From NCBI GenBank assembly GCA_045537495.1, contig JAZSPN010000133.1, positions 5,574 to 69,573 on the forward strand: DNA of 64,000 bases. Reading direction: 5' to 3'. Shown here piece by piece: positions 51,601 through 58,835 of the stretch. The notes under the pieces were generated by a model. It was not told the DNA's origin. It saw nothing but the letters and a program-made list of their open reading frames with translations, and ran no database searches. Both the position numbers and the translations under genes were made by a program. The stretch comes from UBA1425 sp045537495. GTDB taxonomy: Bacteria; Bacillota; Clostridia; Oscillospirales; Acutalibacteraceae. Positions within the stretch are counted from its first letter, which is position 1. The number at the start of each line of letters is the position of its first letter.

Positions 51601-52776
51601 ATGAAAAAGGCTGTTACTGCATTTTTTCTCATTTTTATTTCAGCACTTTTTATAGGCACGTCATTGACACTTGCACGTCAGTTCGCCTTCTATGTCAGAG
51701 AAGAGGGCTTCGAAAGAGGTTTGCGTCATTTAGAGGAAACCTTCAAGGATGTTGAGGAGAGTTACCTCGAAAATCTTACGGGACGAAAAATTTTTATCGG
51801 CATTAACGGTTTGTTTAATAAAGCAACCGATTCCGAGGCGGTTCCGTCGATTGAAAAAGAAAATTCCGTTTACCTTCTTGAAAACGGTTATGCGGCATTT
51901 ATCGTAAACGATTTTGAGGAGTTTAATGCCGACCAGAAAAACAGTATCGAAATGACCGTGAAGGCATCACAAGAAACAGATGCCGACCTTTTGTTCCTCG
52001 TGATTCCGCCGAAGGTCTGTAAGCCCGAGGATTTTGAGCTTGAAGGAGTCAGAAATCACGAATACGATATCATTGATTATCGCAAGGATTATTTTGAAAG
52101 CCGCGGATTCGATGTTCTCGATCTCCACGAAGAGCTTCACACTCAGGGACTCGATCATTACAGCCTGTTTTTCAGAACAGACCACCACTGGAACGCTGAT
52201 GCAGGTCTTTGGGCAGGCAAAGAAATCACGGGTTGGCTGAGCGAAAAAGGCTTCGGCGTTGACAGCTCAACTTTTTCAAAAGACAATTATGACGAGATAA
52301 TGATTGAGGATCTGTTTCTCGGCAGTCAGGGGAAGCAGGTCGGACCGTACTATGCGGGTACGGATGATTTCAAATATTTTGTACCGAAGTTCAAGACGGA
52401 CTATCTTGTAACCGTTCCCGGAGAAGAGAACGAGATACGCAAGGGCGGATTTATCGGCACGCTGTTTTATGAAAAAAGACTTGTAAAAAATTATTTTGAC
52501 GGTTTTACTTATTCTTCATTCTTGGACGGAGATTTTGCTCTGACAAAAATCGAAAACAGCCTGAACGAAAACGGTCCGAAAATCCTCATGATAAAAGATT
52601 CTTTTACCAATGTGCTGTCGGTATATTTTGCCGGGGAATGTTCCGAGCTTCACCTTATTGATCCGAGGCATTACGGAGAATCGATATCGGAATATATACG
52701 AGAAAACGATTTCGATGCCGTCATTGTTTCTCTGTCGGCAAGAATGCAGAATGAAATTTTTGAATGGGAGAATTGA
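51601..52776 (+). CDS. AlgX/AlgJ-like SGNH-fold O-acetyltransferase partner (DHHW family)
   Basis: 391 residues with one N-terminal membrane helix (about 3-24) and an extracellular SGNH-hydrolase-like domain. RTDHHWNADAG near residue 196 is the DHHW motif with the catalytic Asp/His pair; MIKDSFTNVLSVYF near 327 carries the nucleophilic Ser. Together with the MBOAT protein it would place acetyl groups on a polysaccharide outside the cell. The ATG at 51601 has GAGAGG upstream. Confidence 0.85.
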   Translation: MKKAVTAFFLIFISALFIGTSLTLARQFAFYVREEGFERGLRHLEETFKDVEESYLENLTGRKIFIGINGLFNKATDSEAVPSIEKENSVYLLENGYAAFIVNDFEEFNADQKNSIEMTVKASQETDADLLFLVIPPKVCKPEDFELEGVRNHEYDIIDYRKDYFESRGFDVLDLHEELHTQGLDHYSLFFRTDHHWNADAGLWAGKEITGWLSEKGFGVDSSTFSKDNYDEIMIEDLFLGSQGKQVGPYYAGTDDFKYFVPKFKTDYLVTVPGEENEIRKGGFIGTLFYEKRLVKNYFDGFTYSSFLDGDFALTKIENSLNENGPKILMIKDSFTNVLSVYFAGECSELHLIDPRHYGESISEYIRENDFDAVIVSLSARMQNEIFEWEN

Positions 52777-52786
52777 GGAGTTAACG

Positions 52787-53368
52787 ATGTACACGAGTTG
52801 GGAAGAATTGAAAAAAGAGTGTTCCTTGTGCGATAAATGTCCGTTGGCTGAAACGAGAACAAATCTTGTTTTCGGAGTGGGAGTTTCCGATGCGGAAATT
52901 CTGTTTGTCGGTGAAGGTCCCGGTGAGCAGGAGGACCTGAGAGGAGAGCCGTTTGTCGGCAGAGCGGGACAGCTTCTTGATAAATATCTTGAGGCAATAG
53001 GTCTTTCGAGGGAGAAAAATATTTACATTGCAAACATGGTGAAATGCCGTCCGCCTCAGAACCGTGATCCGAAGCCCGAAGAGCAGGATGTCTGCATAAA
53101 CTGGCTTCGTGAACAGGTGAGGCTTCTCAGACCGAAAATCATCGTTTGTCTCGGAAGAATATCGGCGCAGCGACTCATTTCACAAAGCTACAAGGTGACG
53201 CAGGAGCACGGACAGTTTTTTGAGAAAAACGGAGTTCTTATGATGGGAACATTCCATCCGGCAGCACTTTTACGCGATCCGAGAAGAAAGCCCGATGCGC
53301 TGGAGGATTTCCTGAAGCTTCGTGACAAGATCAACGAGGTTTGCGAGCATACAAAACTTCCGCTGTAA
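52787..53368 (+). CDS. Family 4 uracil-DNA glycosylase (iron-sulphur type)
   Basis: 193 residues. Cys residues CSLCDKC near 13 and, later, the MVKCRPP and LRPKIIVCLG cysteines provide the four [4Fe-4S] ligands of the family. The active-site motif is FVGEGPGEQEDLRGEPFVG near 44 and the second motif FHPAALLRDP near 165. It removes uracil from DNA. GAGGAG lies 7 bases before the ATG at 52787. It follows the DHHW gene by 10 bases, probably sharing its transcript. Confidence 0.92.
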   Translation: MYTSWEELKKECSLCDKCPLAETRTNLVFGVGVSDAEILFVGEGPGEQEDLRGEPFVGRAGQLLDKYLEAIGLSREKNIYIANMVKCRPPQNRDPKPEEQDVCINWLREQVRLLRPKIIVCLGRISAQRLISQSYKVTQEHGQFFEKNGVLMMGTFHPAALLRDPRRKPDALEDFLKLRDKINEVCEHTKLPL

Positions 53369-53408
53369 ATTTATCGTTTATTCTCTTTTTGTAAACAAGA
53401 AGTTAACA

Positions 53409-53428
53409 TTTTGATTTTATAATCAAAA
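53409..53428. repeat. Perfect inverted repeat upstream of the large lipoprotein gene
   Basis: TTTTGATT, four bases, AATCAAAA. It lies 40 bases after the uracil glycosylase stop and 17 bases before the -35 of the lipoprotein promoter. It may be an operator or a weak AT-rich terminator stem. Confidence 0.4.
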
Positions 53429-53444
53429 AGGGTATTTCTGATAA

Positions 53445-53473
53445 TTGAAAAGATACTCTTTATATGCTACAAT
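53445..53473 (+). promoter_or_regulatory. Promoter of the large lipoprotein gene
   Basis: TTGAAA (53445-53450), a 17-base spacer and TACAAT (53468-53473), 31 bases before the start codon. Confidence 0.75.
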
Positions 53474-53504
53474 AAATCCGAGTTAATTTGAAAAGGAGAT
53501 AACC

Positions 53505-55664
53505 ATGAAAATCAAGATTCAAAAAGCAGTATGTCTTGTTTTGACGCTGTCGTTGCTGGCGGTGTTTGCATCGTGCGGAAAAAACGGTGCGGAGCCGGCA
53601 GACAGCCTTACCGTAAACGAGTCTTACACTCAGGCGACAGAGCCGAGAATGGAGGACGGAGAAATTGATACGATAATTCAGAAGGTACTCGGTGATACAA
53701 AGTGGGAGGGCGACTATTCCGTACTGACCGAGGAACAGAGAATTATCATTCAGACGGAGTTGAGAAGGAAGGGCTATGAAGCCATCGTTACGGAAAACGG
53801 CATTACCTTCTTTGAATATACGCCGACGGCAGACGAGGAAGAGATTTCCGAGGTTGTCGAAAAGGTACTCGGCGAAAAGGAATGGGACGGCGATTACGAC
53901 AGTCTGAGCGATACGGAAAAAGAGGCGGTCAAGGATGTTCTCGTTGACAGAGGATATGACGTTGAAGTCGGACAGGATGATTTTGTATTCAAAAACGAAG
54001 CCGACAGAAAAGAAGAAACGACTTCACCTTATTACAATAAGCTTCCGACAAAGGAGCAGATATATGCGGCCGTTTACGATGTGATCGGACAGGATGCGTG
54101 GAGAAACTGGGACGAGGACGTAATGAGTCTTTCGAAGGCGAACCGTGATGCGGTGGTTAACGCACTTAACGATTACGGCTTCCACATAGCGATAAACGAA
54201 AAAGGCGAATTTTACATTGTTCACGATCCGTCGAGAAAGACGACGGTTGCAAAAGCGGATACAAGCGTAACTGCAAATTCGACGACTGAAACTACAACTG
54301 CAACGACAACGCAGAGCGGAAATTCGAAGGAAACCACGACAAAGAATAATACGGGAACAACGGCAACAAGAGAGCTGAATGCACCCGAAGTCGCAAGAAG
54401 AAATCTTTCCACCTTTGGCGGAACATCGGGAGATTTGTTCGTTGACGTCGCGCCGGCAAAAGACGGCGGTTTCGTGGCGGCGGCACGTTATCAGTCGCTG
54501 ACGGGAGATTTCTCGGATACGGATCCGTCGTGGCGACAGATAAAATCGGCCGTCGTAAAATATGATAAAAACGGCGATGTCGAATGGAAATCGCTTATCG
54601 GCGGTAACGGTACGGCAATCGGCGTATGGTTTGATGCCGTAACAGTTCTCAAGGACGGAAGCGTTGTTGCTGTAGGACAGACGGATGCAAAGAATCTCGG
54701 CGAGAAGTTTTCGGGAGTCATTGACGGAGTTGTCGTAAAATATTCGAAAAACGGAACACGCGAATGGGTAAAGCTTTGCGGCGGCTCAAAGGGCGAAATG
54801 TTCTATTCGGTAGCACCCACACCCGACGGAGGATTCGTTGTCGGAGGTAAATCCGAATCATCGGATAATTATTTCGGTGAGCTTCGCGAAGGTACAATTT
54901 CAGCAGTACTTATCAAGATGAATGCCGACGGCGAAAAAGAGTGGATGAAGAGCGTTGACGGAAGCAAGCACAGCTCTTTCGATGAAATCGCGGTAACCGA
55001 CGAAGGCTACATTTACGCGGTATGTAATACGAGAGCTTCCGACCTCGACTATGCGGAGTATGCAGGTTACGGCAAGGGCGATGCAATAGTTTTCAAATAT
55101 TCTCCCGAAGGCGGAACGGTAACTCACAAAACGATTTACGGATCGGGACTTGATGAAATCGGAGCAATTACTCTCGGCAAGGACGGCGGTGTTGTTGTGA
55201 CGGGCTATTTTGGCGCAAATACACACACGGGAACTGTTTTTGACGGTAAACACAATTTCGGCGAATCGGATGTATTCGTTATAAAGCTTGATGCAAGACT
55301 TCAGGTTGAATGGGTTAATACATTCGGCGGACTCGGAATTGAGCAGACAAACGGAATCGTCAGCATCGACGGCGGTTATGCGATATCGGGATTTTCGACC
55401 TCGACGAACAACGACTTCTCTTTCCTCGGCGGCGGAAGCAGTGACGTTTTCGTAATCACGTTGAGCGAAAACGGAACAAGCTGTGAAAAGTACTCCGTAA
55501 AGGGACCGAATTCCGAGCAGTGCTTCGGTATGGCGACGACGAACGGCAAAAAGTTTGCAGTAGTCGGATCAACCCAGTCACCGACGGGCTCTTTTGCCGG
55601 ACTTACTCCGACGCCCGCGAAGGATAAGTATCTTGCATTTTTTGCATTGTATGAAGTAAACTAA
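53505..55664 (+). CDS. Large lipoprotein: triple N-terminal repeat, Thr-rich linker, beta-propeller-like C-terminus
   Basis: 719 residues. Signal peptide with lipobox (VFASC, Cys near 24). Residues about 52-245 contain three copies of a roughly 50-65-residue unit of the form VxxxVLGxxxWxGDYxxLxxxxRxxixxxLxxxGYxxxV followed by a short strand. A Thr/Ser-rich linker (about 248-290) leads to a C-terminal domain with about six repeated KDGGFV...VKYDKNGDVEW-type blades, as in SBBP/PQQ-like propellers. Probably a surface binding or sensing protein. Stand-alone gene with its own promoter and terminator. The repeat is not one I can name. Confidence 0.75.
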   Translation: MKIKIQKAVCLVLTLSLLAVFASCGKNGAEPADSLTVNESYTQATEPRMEDGEIDTIIQKVLGDTKWEGDYSVLTEEQRIIIQTELRRKGYEAIVTENGITFFEYTPTADEEEISEVVEKVLGEKEWDGDYDSLSDTEKEAVKDVLVDRGYDVEVGQDDFVFKNEADRKEETTSPYYNKLPTKEQIYAAVYDVIGQDAWRNWDEDVMSLSKANRDAVVNALNDYGFHIAINEKGEFYIVHDPSRKTTVAKADTSVTANSTTETTTATTTQSGNSKETTTKNNTGTTATRELNAPEVARRNLSTFGGTSGDLFVDVAPAKDGGFVAAARYQSLTGDFSDTDPSWRQIKSAVVKYDKNGDVEWKSLIGGNGTAIGVWFDAVTVLKDGSVVAVGQTDAKNLGEKFSGVIDGVVVKYSKNGTREWVKLCGGSKGEMFYSVAPTPDGGFVVGGKSESSDNYFGELREGTISAVLIKMNADGEKEWMKSVDGSKHSSFDEIAVTDEGYIYAVCNTRASDLDYAEYAGYGKGDAIVFKYSPEGGTVTHKTIYGSGLDEIGAITLGKDGGVVVTGYFGANTHTGTVFDGKHNFGESDVFVIKLDARLQVEWVNTFGGLGIEQTNGIVSIDGGYAISGFSTSTNNDFSFLGGGSSDVFVITLSENGTSCEKYSVKGPNSEQCFGMATTNGKKFAVVGSTQSPTGSFAGLTPTPAKDKYLAFFALYEVN

Positions 55665-55673
55665 TAAAGGAAT

Positions 55674-55709
55674 GCCTCGGACGGCTTATCCGTCCGAGGC
55701 AGTTTTTTT
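55674..55709 (+). terminator. Strong terminator after the large lipoprotein gene
   Basis: GCCTCGGACGG (55674-55684) pairs perfectly with CCGTCCGAGGC (55690-55700), followed by AG and seven T. Confidence 0.93.
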
Positions 55710-55729
55710 GAAAAAATATCAAAAATGTA

Positions 55730-55758
55730 TTGACTTTATCCGGCAAATAATATATAAT
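55730..55758 (+). promoter_or_regulatory. Promoter of the tRNA-Lys gene
   Basis: TTGACT (55730-55735), a 17-base spacer and TATAAT (55753-55758), 16 bases before the mature tRNA. Confidence 0.85.
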
Positions 55759-55774
55759 ACCTTAGCACGTAAGC

Positions 55775-55850
55775 GATCCATTAGCTCAGTTGGCAGAGCA
55801 CTTGACTTTTAATCAAGGTGTCCGGAGTTCGAATCTCCGATGGATCACCA
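55775..55850 (+). tRNA. tRNA-Lys (anticodon UUU)
   Basis: 76 bases with a complete cloverleaf: acceptor arms GATCCAT and ATGGATC, D-arm with AGCTCAGTTGGCAGAGC, anticodon stem CTTGA/TCAAG with loop CTTTTAA (anticodon TTT at 55808-55810), T-arm with GTTCGAATC, and encoded CCA. It reads lysine codons AAA and AAG. Confidence 0.98.
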
Positions 55851-55854
55851 GACA

Positions 55855-55882
55855 GACCGCAGTTTTGCGGTCTTTCTTTTTT
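55855..55882 (+). terminator. Terminator after tRNA-Lys
   Basis: GACCGCA (55855-55861) pairs with TGCGGTC (55866-55872), followed by TTTCTTTTTT. Confidence 0.85.
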
Positions 55883-55904
55883 AAAAAGAAAGGAAGTCGG
55901 ATTT

Positions 55905-56663
55905 ATGAAAATTATGTCTTTTAATGTTCTTTGCTGGGGAAGAGATGAAAACTCACTCGAAAACAGAGTTTCCCTTGTTGTAAAGAAGATCCGTGAGCAA
56001 ATGCCCGATATTCTCGGCACACAGGAATCGCACAAGATCTGGATGGACAGCATCTGTGCAGGAGCTCCCGAATACGCATACGTAGGTGTCGGCAGAGATG
56101 ACGGTAAGGACGAGGGAGAGTTTTCACCCGTTTTTTACCGCAAGGATAAGTTTGAGCTGATTGACAGCGGAACATTCTGGCTTTCGGAAACGCCCTCGGT
56201 TCCGTCGAGAAGCTGGAACACTGCTTGTATCCGCATCTGCACATGGGCAGTTCTTTGCGAAAAGGAAACGGGTAAACGTTTCGCGGCAGTCAACACTCAT
56301 CTTGACCACAGAAGCGAAGAGGCAAGAGTAAACGGAATAAAGCTCGTTGTTGATAAGCTTAAATCCTTCGGTGACATGCCTGTTTTCTGTACCGGCGATT
56401 TTAATACTTTTGAAGATTCCGAGGCATACAGAATAATCACTTCCGAAATTATGGCGGATTCGAAATACCTGGCTGTCGATTCGGACAACGGAAACACATA
56501 TACGGGATTTGATCCCGAAGCTACAAAAAATGACAGCCCCATTGACTTTATATTTGTCAAAAAGGACTGTGTAAAGGTAAAGAGCTATAAGATTCTCAGA
56601 GATCCTGTTGACGGACGCTTGCCGTCGGATCATTATCCCGTTGTCAGCGAGATTGAATTCTGA
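55905..56663 (+). CDS. Endonuclease/exonuclease/phosphatase family protein
   Basis: 252 residues, cytoplasmic (no signal peptide). Motifs of the fold are MKIMSFNVLCWG, LGTQES (metal-binding Glu), FAAVNTHLDHRSEEAR, VFCTGDFNTFEDSEAY, SPIDFIFV and the terminal LPSDHYPVVSEIEF (catalytic His). Similar stand-alone proteins cleave phosphodiesters or phosphomonoesters of small molecules or nucleic acids. The substrate is unknown. ATG 55905 has AGGAAG upstream; the frame opens inside the tRNA gene, so the earlier start is excluded. Confidence 0.85.
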   Translation: MKIMSFNVLCWGRDENSLENRVSLVVKKIREQMPDILGTQESHKIWMDSICAGAPEYAYVGVGRDDGKDEGEFSPVFYRKDKFELIDSGTFWLSETPSVPSRSWNTACIRICTWAVLCEKETGKRFAAVNTHLDHRSEEARVNGIKLVVDKLKSFGDMPVFCTGDFNTFEDSEAYRIITSEIMADSKYLAVDSDNGNTYTGFDPEATKNDSPIDFIFVKKDCVKVKSYKILRDPVDGRLPSDHYPVVSEIEF

Positions 56664-56665
56664 GA

Positions 56666-57478
56666 TCAGAGATTTCTTCTCCAGTGAAAGAGATATTGCT
56701 GTGCGATTCCTTCGCTGTCTTTGATGCAGTCGGGCAATCCGTCTGAGTAAAGCTCATCGAGAATACGGCGTACCCACACATCGACGGGAAACGCCTGCAT
56801 ACGGCCTGCACCGTAGAGAAGCGTACATTCTGCTACTTTCGGGCCTACACCTTTGATTTTCATTAACTCGGCACGTGCTTCTTCCAAAGGGGCGGTGCCG
56901 AGTTTTTTCAGGTTAACCGTGCCGTCGGTGCATTTTACGGCGGCGTCGATGATGTATTTTGCCCGAAATCCCGAACGAAGCGGCGCGAGGTCCTCGACGG
57001 ACAGAGAAGCGAGTCTTTCGGCGGACGGGAAGGAGAAATCGCCGTTTCCGAGGTCGTCGCCGAAAAGCGAGCAGAGTCGGTCGATAATACCGCTTATTCG
57101 GGGGATGTTGTTGTTCTGGGATATAATGAAAGAGCACAGAGCCTCCCACGTGTCCTGACGGAGGATGTGGATTCCGGGATACTGAGTTACGGCTTCTTTG
57201 AGGTGGGGATCTTTTGAGAAATCCGCACAGAGCTTTCCGTAATCGGTGGAAAGATCGAAGTATTTTTCCCATATCAGCGAAAAATCTTCGTCCGTGCACA
57301 AAAACAGCAATCCGTCGTCGGTTTTTCGGACGGTGAGCGGTTTTGAGAAGGCGACACCGTGCCATTCACCGTCTGTTTCCTTCCAGCGGAATGCCTGTCC
57401 GCAAAAGAGGGTGAGTGAAATATCAAAGTTTTTGTCAAAGGGTATGAGAATGCCGTTGAGGTCTTGCATTTTGCACAT
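56666..57478 (-). CDS. ogg: 8-oxoguanine DNA glycosylase (OGG1-like)
   Basis: 270 residues: an OGG_N-like domain (about 15-110; LTLFCGQAFRWKE, WHGVAF) and a HhH-GPD domain. The helix-hairpin-helix reads LMKIKGVGPKVAECTLL near 215 and the catalytic Asp is in FPVDVWVRRIL near 237; LCSFIISQNNNIPRI is the family QNN segment. It excises oxidised guanine. The catalytic Lys would be in VGPKVAEC. The stop codon is 2 bases from the stop of the convergent EEP gene, with no terminator between. Confidence 0.88.
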   Translation of the reverse strand: MCKMQDLNGILIPFDKNFDISLTLFCGQAFRWKETDGEWHGVAFSKPLTVRKTDDGLLFLCTDEDFSLIWEKYFDLSTDYGKLCADFSKDPHLKEAVTQYPGIHILRQDTWEALCSFIISQNNNIPRISGIIDRLCSLFGDDLGNGDFSFPSAERLASLSVEDLAPLRSGFRAKYIIDAAVKCTDGTVNLKKLGTAPLEEARAELMKIKGVGPKVAECTLLYGAGRMQAFPVDVWVRRILDELYSDGLPDCIKDSEGIAQQYLFHWRRNL

Positions 57479-57628
57479 AAAATCTGCCAGCTTTCCTGAA
57501 AAAAACGTTAAAACAACGATTAAAAATTGTAATAAAATTGTAATATTTTAAGGTGATTTAATAAAAATAATTAAAAGTTTTAAAATGGTGTAATAATTGA
57601 AATTGTTTAAATTTTCGGTCGAAAAAAC

Positions 57629-57717
57629 TTATCAACAGGGCTAAAATACGTTCAAATAAGGCTTTATTTCAGATGTTATTCACATTTTCCACCGAGTTTT
57701 CCACACATAGTGAATAA
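57629..57717. other. Cluster of five DnaA-box-like sites beside an AT-rich stretch
   Basis: The 353-base gap between the OGG gene and the small protein at 57832 holds TTATCAACA (57629), TTATTCACA (57676, full match to TTATNCACA), TTTTCCACC (57685), TTTTCCACA (57697) and, on the opposite strand, TTATTCACT (57717-57709). A very AT-rich stretch lies at about 57500-57620. No dnaA, dnaN or rpmH is in the window, so this may be a DnaA-titrating or DnaA-regulated site rather than oriC. Confidence 0.5.
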
Positions 57718-57831
57718 GTGAATTTATACTCAGAGTAATATTTATTGTAACTATTTTTTATTTTTTTGTAGTATAAAAAGTTTCATGACAGGTCACAATA
57801 TCGTTGTAGTAAAAACGAAAGGTGAAAGAGT

Positions 57832-58095
57832 ATGATAAAGGGTGTCAACCGTCAGGTGGTGGAAATAACACAGACCGATTGCGAATACTTTGAGAGGATT
57901 TTGTTTTTTGTAAAGCCCGAATTTGCATCGGTAAGCGAAGGTAAGCTTCGCGAAAGGGCGGGAATGATGAGCACGACGGCGGATAAGCCTCCCGTAACCA
58001 AAATCAGGAGAAACCGTATTTTTCGCATAGCCTGCCTTGCGGGATCGGCAATTGCCGGAGCGGGAGTTTATGCGTTGGCGGTATTTCTGATATAA
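57832..58095 (+). CDS. Small conserved-looking protein with C-terminal membrane helix
   Basis: 87 residues. The N-terminal half is soluble (MIKGVNRQVVEITQ, CEYFERILFFVKPEF) and a basic segment (KIRRNRIFR) precedes one C-terminal membrane helix (about 66-86). I recall similar short proteins (MIKGxNRQ start, EYFERxxxFVKPE) in many Clostridia, without known function. AAAGGTG precedes the ATG. The last 28 bases overlap the convergent nth gene. Confidence 0.65.
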   Translation: MIKGVNRQVVEITQTDCEYFERILFFVKPEFASVSEGKLRERAGMMSTTADKPPVTKIRRNRIFRIACLAGSAIAGAGVYALAVFLI

Positions 58096-58712
58096 CTGTC
58101 GCAAAAAGCCTTCATGCAGCAGCTTTCGCACACAGGTCTTCGGGCGATGCACACGGCTCTGCCGTGCAAAACGCATCGGTGGCAGAAGTCGTTGCTTTCC
58201 TCGGGCGGTAAAAGCTCACGAAGAGCGAGTTCAACCTTGTACGGATCCTTCGACGATACAAGACCGAGCAGATTTGTAATTCTTATGAGGTGTGTATCGG
58301 CGACGACGGCGGGTTTTTTATAGACATCACCGCAGATGAGGTTGGCGGTTTTTCTGCCGACACCGGGAAGAGATGTCAGGTCATCGATGTTGTCGGGAAC
58401 GGTGCCGTCGAAATCCGAAAGAATCATCTTCGCCATGCCGATGATGTCGGATGCCTTCGTGCGGTAAAAACCGCATGAATGAATAAGCTGTTCAACCTCG
58501 GAAACATCGGCATTTGCATAATCCACCAAAGTTTTGTAGCGTGCAAAAAGAGCGGGCGTTACGAGGTTTACACGCGCATCGGTACACTGAGCGGAAAGCC
58601 GTGTGGCAACGAGGAGCTCAAAGGGGTTACTTGCATTGAGGGAACAGATTGAATCGGGATATTCATTTTTGAGAGCGTTGACACAGTTCAGCGCTTTTTG
58701 TTTTTTATCCAT
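58068..58712 (-). CDS. nth: Endonuclease III (DNA glycosylase/AP lyase)
   Basis: 214 residues. LLVATRLSAQCTD (the SAQ(C/T)TD motif) near 36, the helix-hairpin-helix with catalytic Lys LTSLPGVGRKTANLICG near 113, catalytic Asp in VVADTHLIRITN near 136, and the [4Fe-4S] cluster ligands CX6CX2CX5C (CIARRPVCESCCMKAFC) near 186. It removes oxidised pyrimidines and nicks the strand. ATG 58712 has GGTG 5 bases upstream; the in-frame TTG at 58736 lies in the promoter. Confidence 0.95.
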   Translation of the reverse strand: MDKKQKALNCVNALKNEYPDSICSLNASNPFELLVATRLSAQCTDARVNLVTPALFARYKTLVDYANADVSEVEQLIHSCGFYRTKASDIIGMAKMILSDFDGTVPDNIDDLTSLPGVGRKTANLICGDVYKKPAVVADTHLIRITNLLGLVSSKDPYKVELALRELLPPEESNDFCHRCVLHGRAVCIARRPVCESCCMKAFCDSYIRNTANA

Positions 58713-58727
58713 ATAATCACCGACAGT

Positions 58728-58756
58728 ATTATACAATATTTTTAACTGATGAGCAA
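58728..58756 (-). promoter_or_regulatory. Promoter of nth
   Basis: On the minus strand TTGCTC (58756-58751), a 17-base spacer and TATAAT (58733-58728), 15 bases before the ATG. It supports the 58712 start. Confidence 0.7.
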
Positions 58757-58777
58757 CAGAAAAAGTTTCCTTTTCTA

Positions 58778-58806
58778 TTGACCGATACCAAAAAGAAAGT
58801 TATACT
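58778..58806 (+). promoter_or_regulatory. Promoter of the 58836-63569 gene group
   Basis: TTGACC (58778-58783), a 17-base spacer and TATACT (58801-58806), 29 bases before the start codon. Confidence 0.75.
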
Positions 58807-58835
58807 GATTATAACAAAACTTGGGAGGTTTTCTT

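Noticed and set aside
57500..57831. Calling the DnaA-box cluster the chromosomal origin
   Set aside because: No dnaA, dnaN, recF, gyrB or rpmH is nearby, and the change in main gene strand in the window is near 30.7 kb, not here. Kept only as a cluster of sites.
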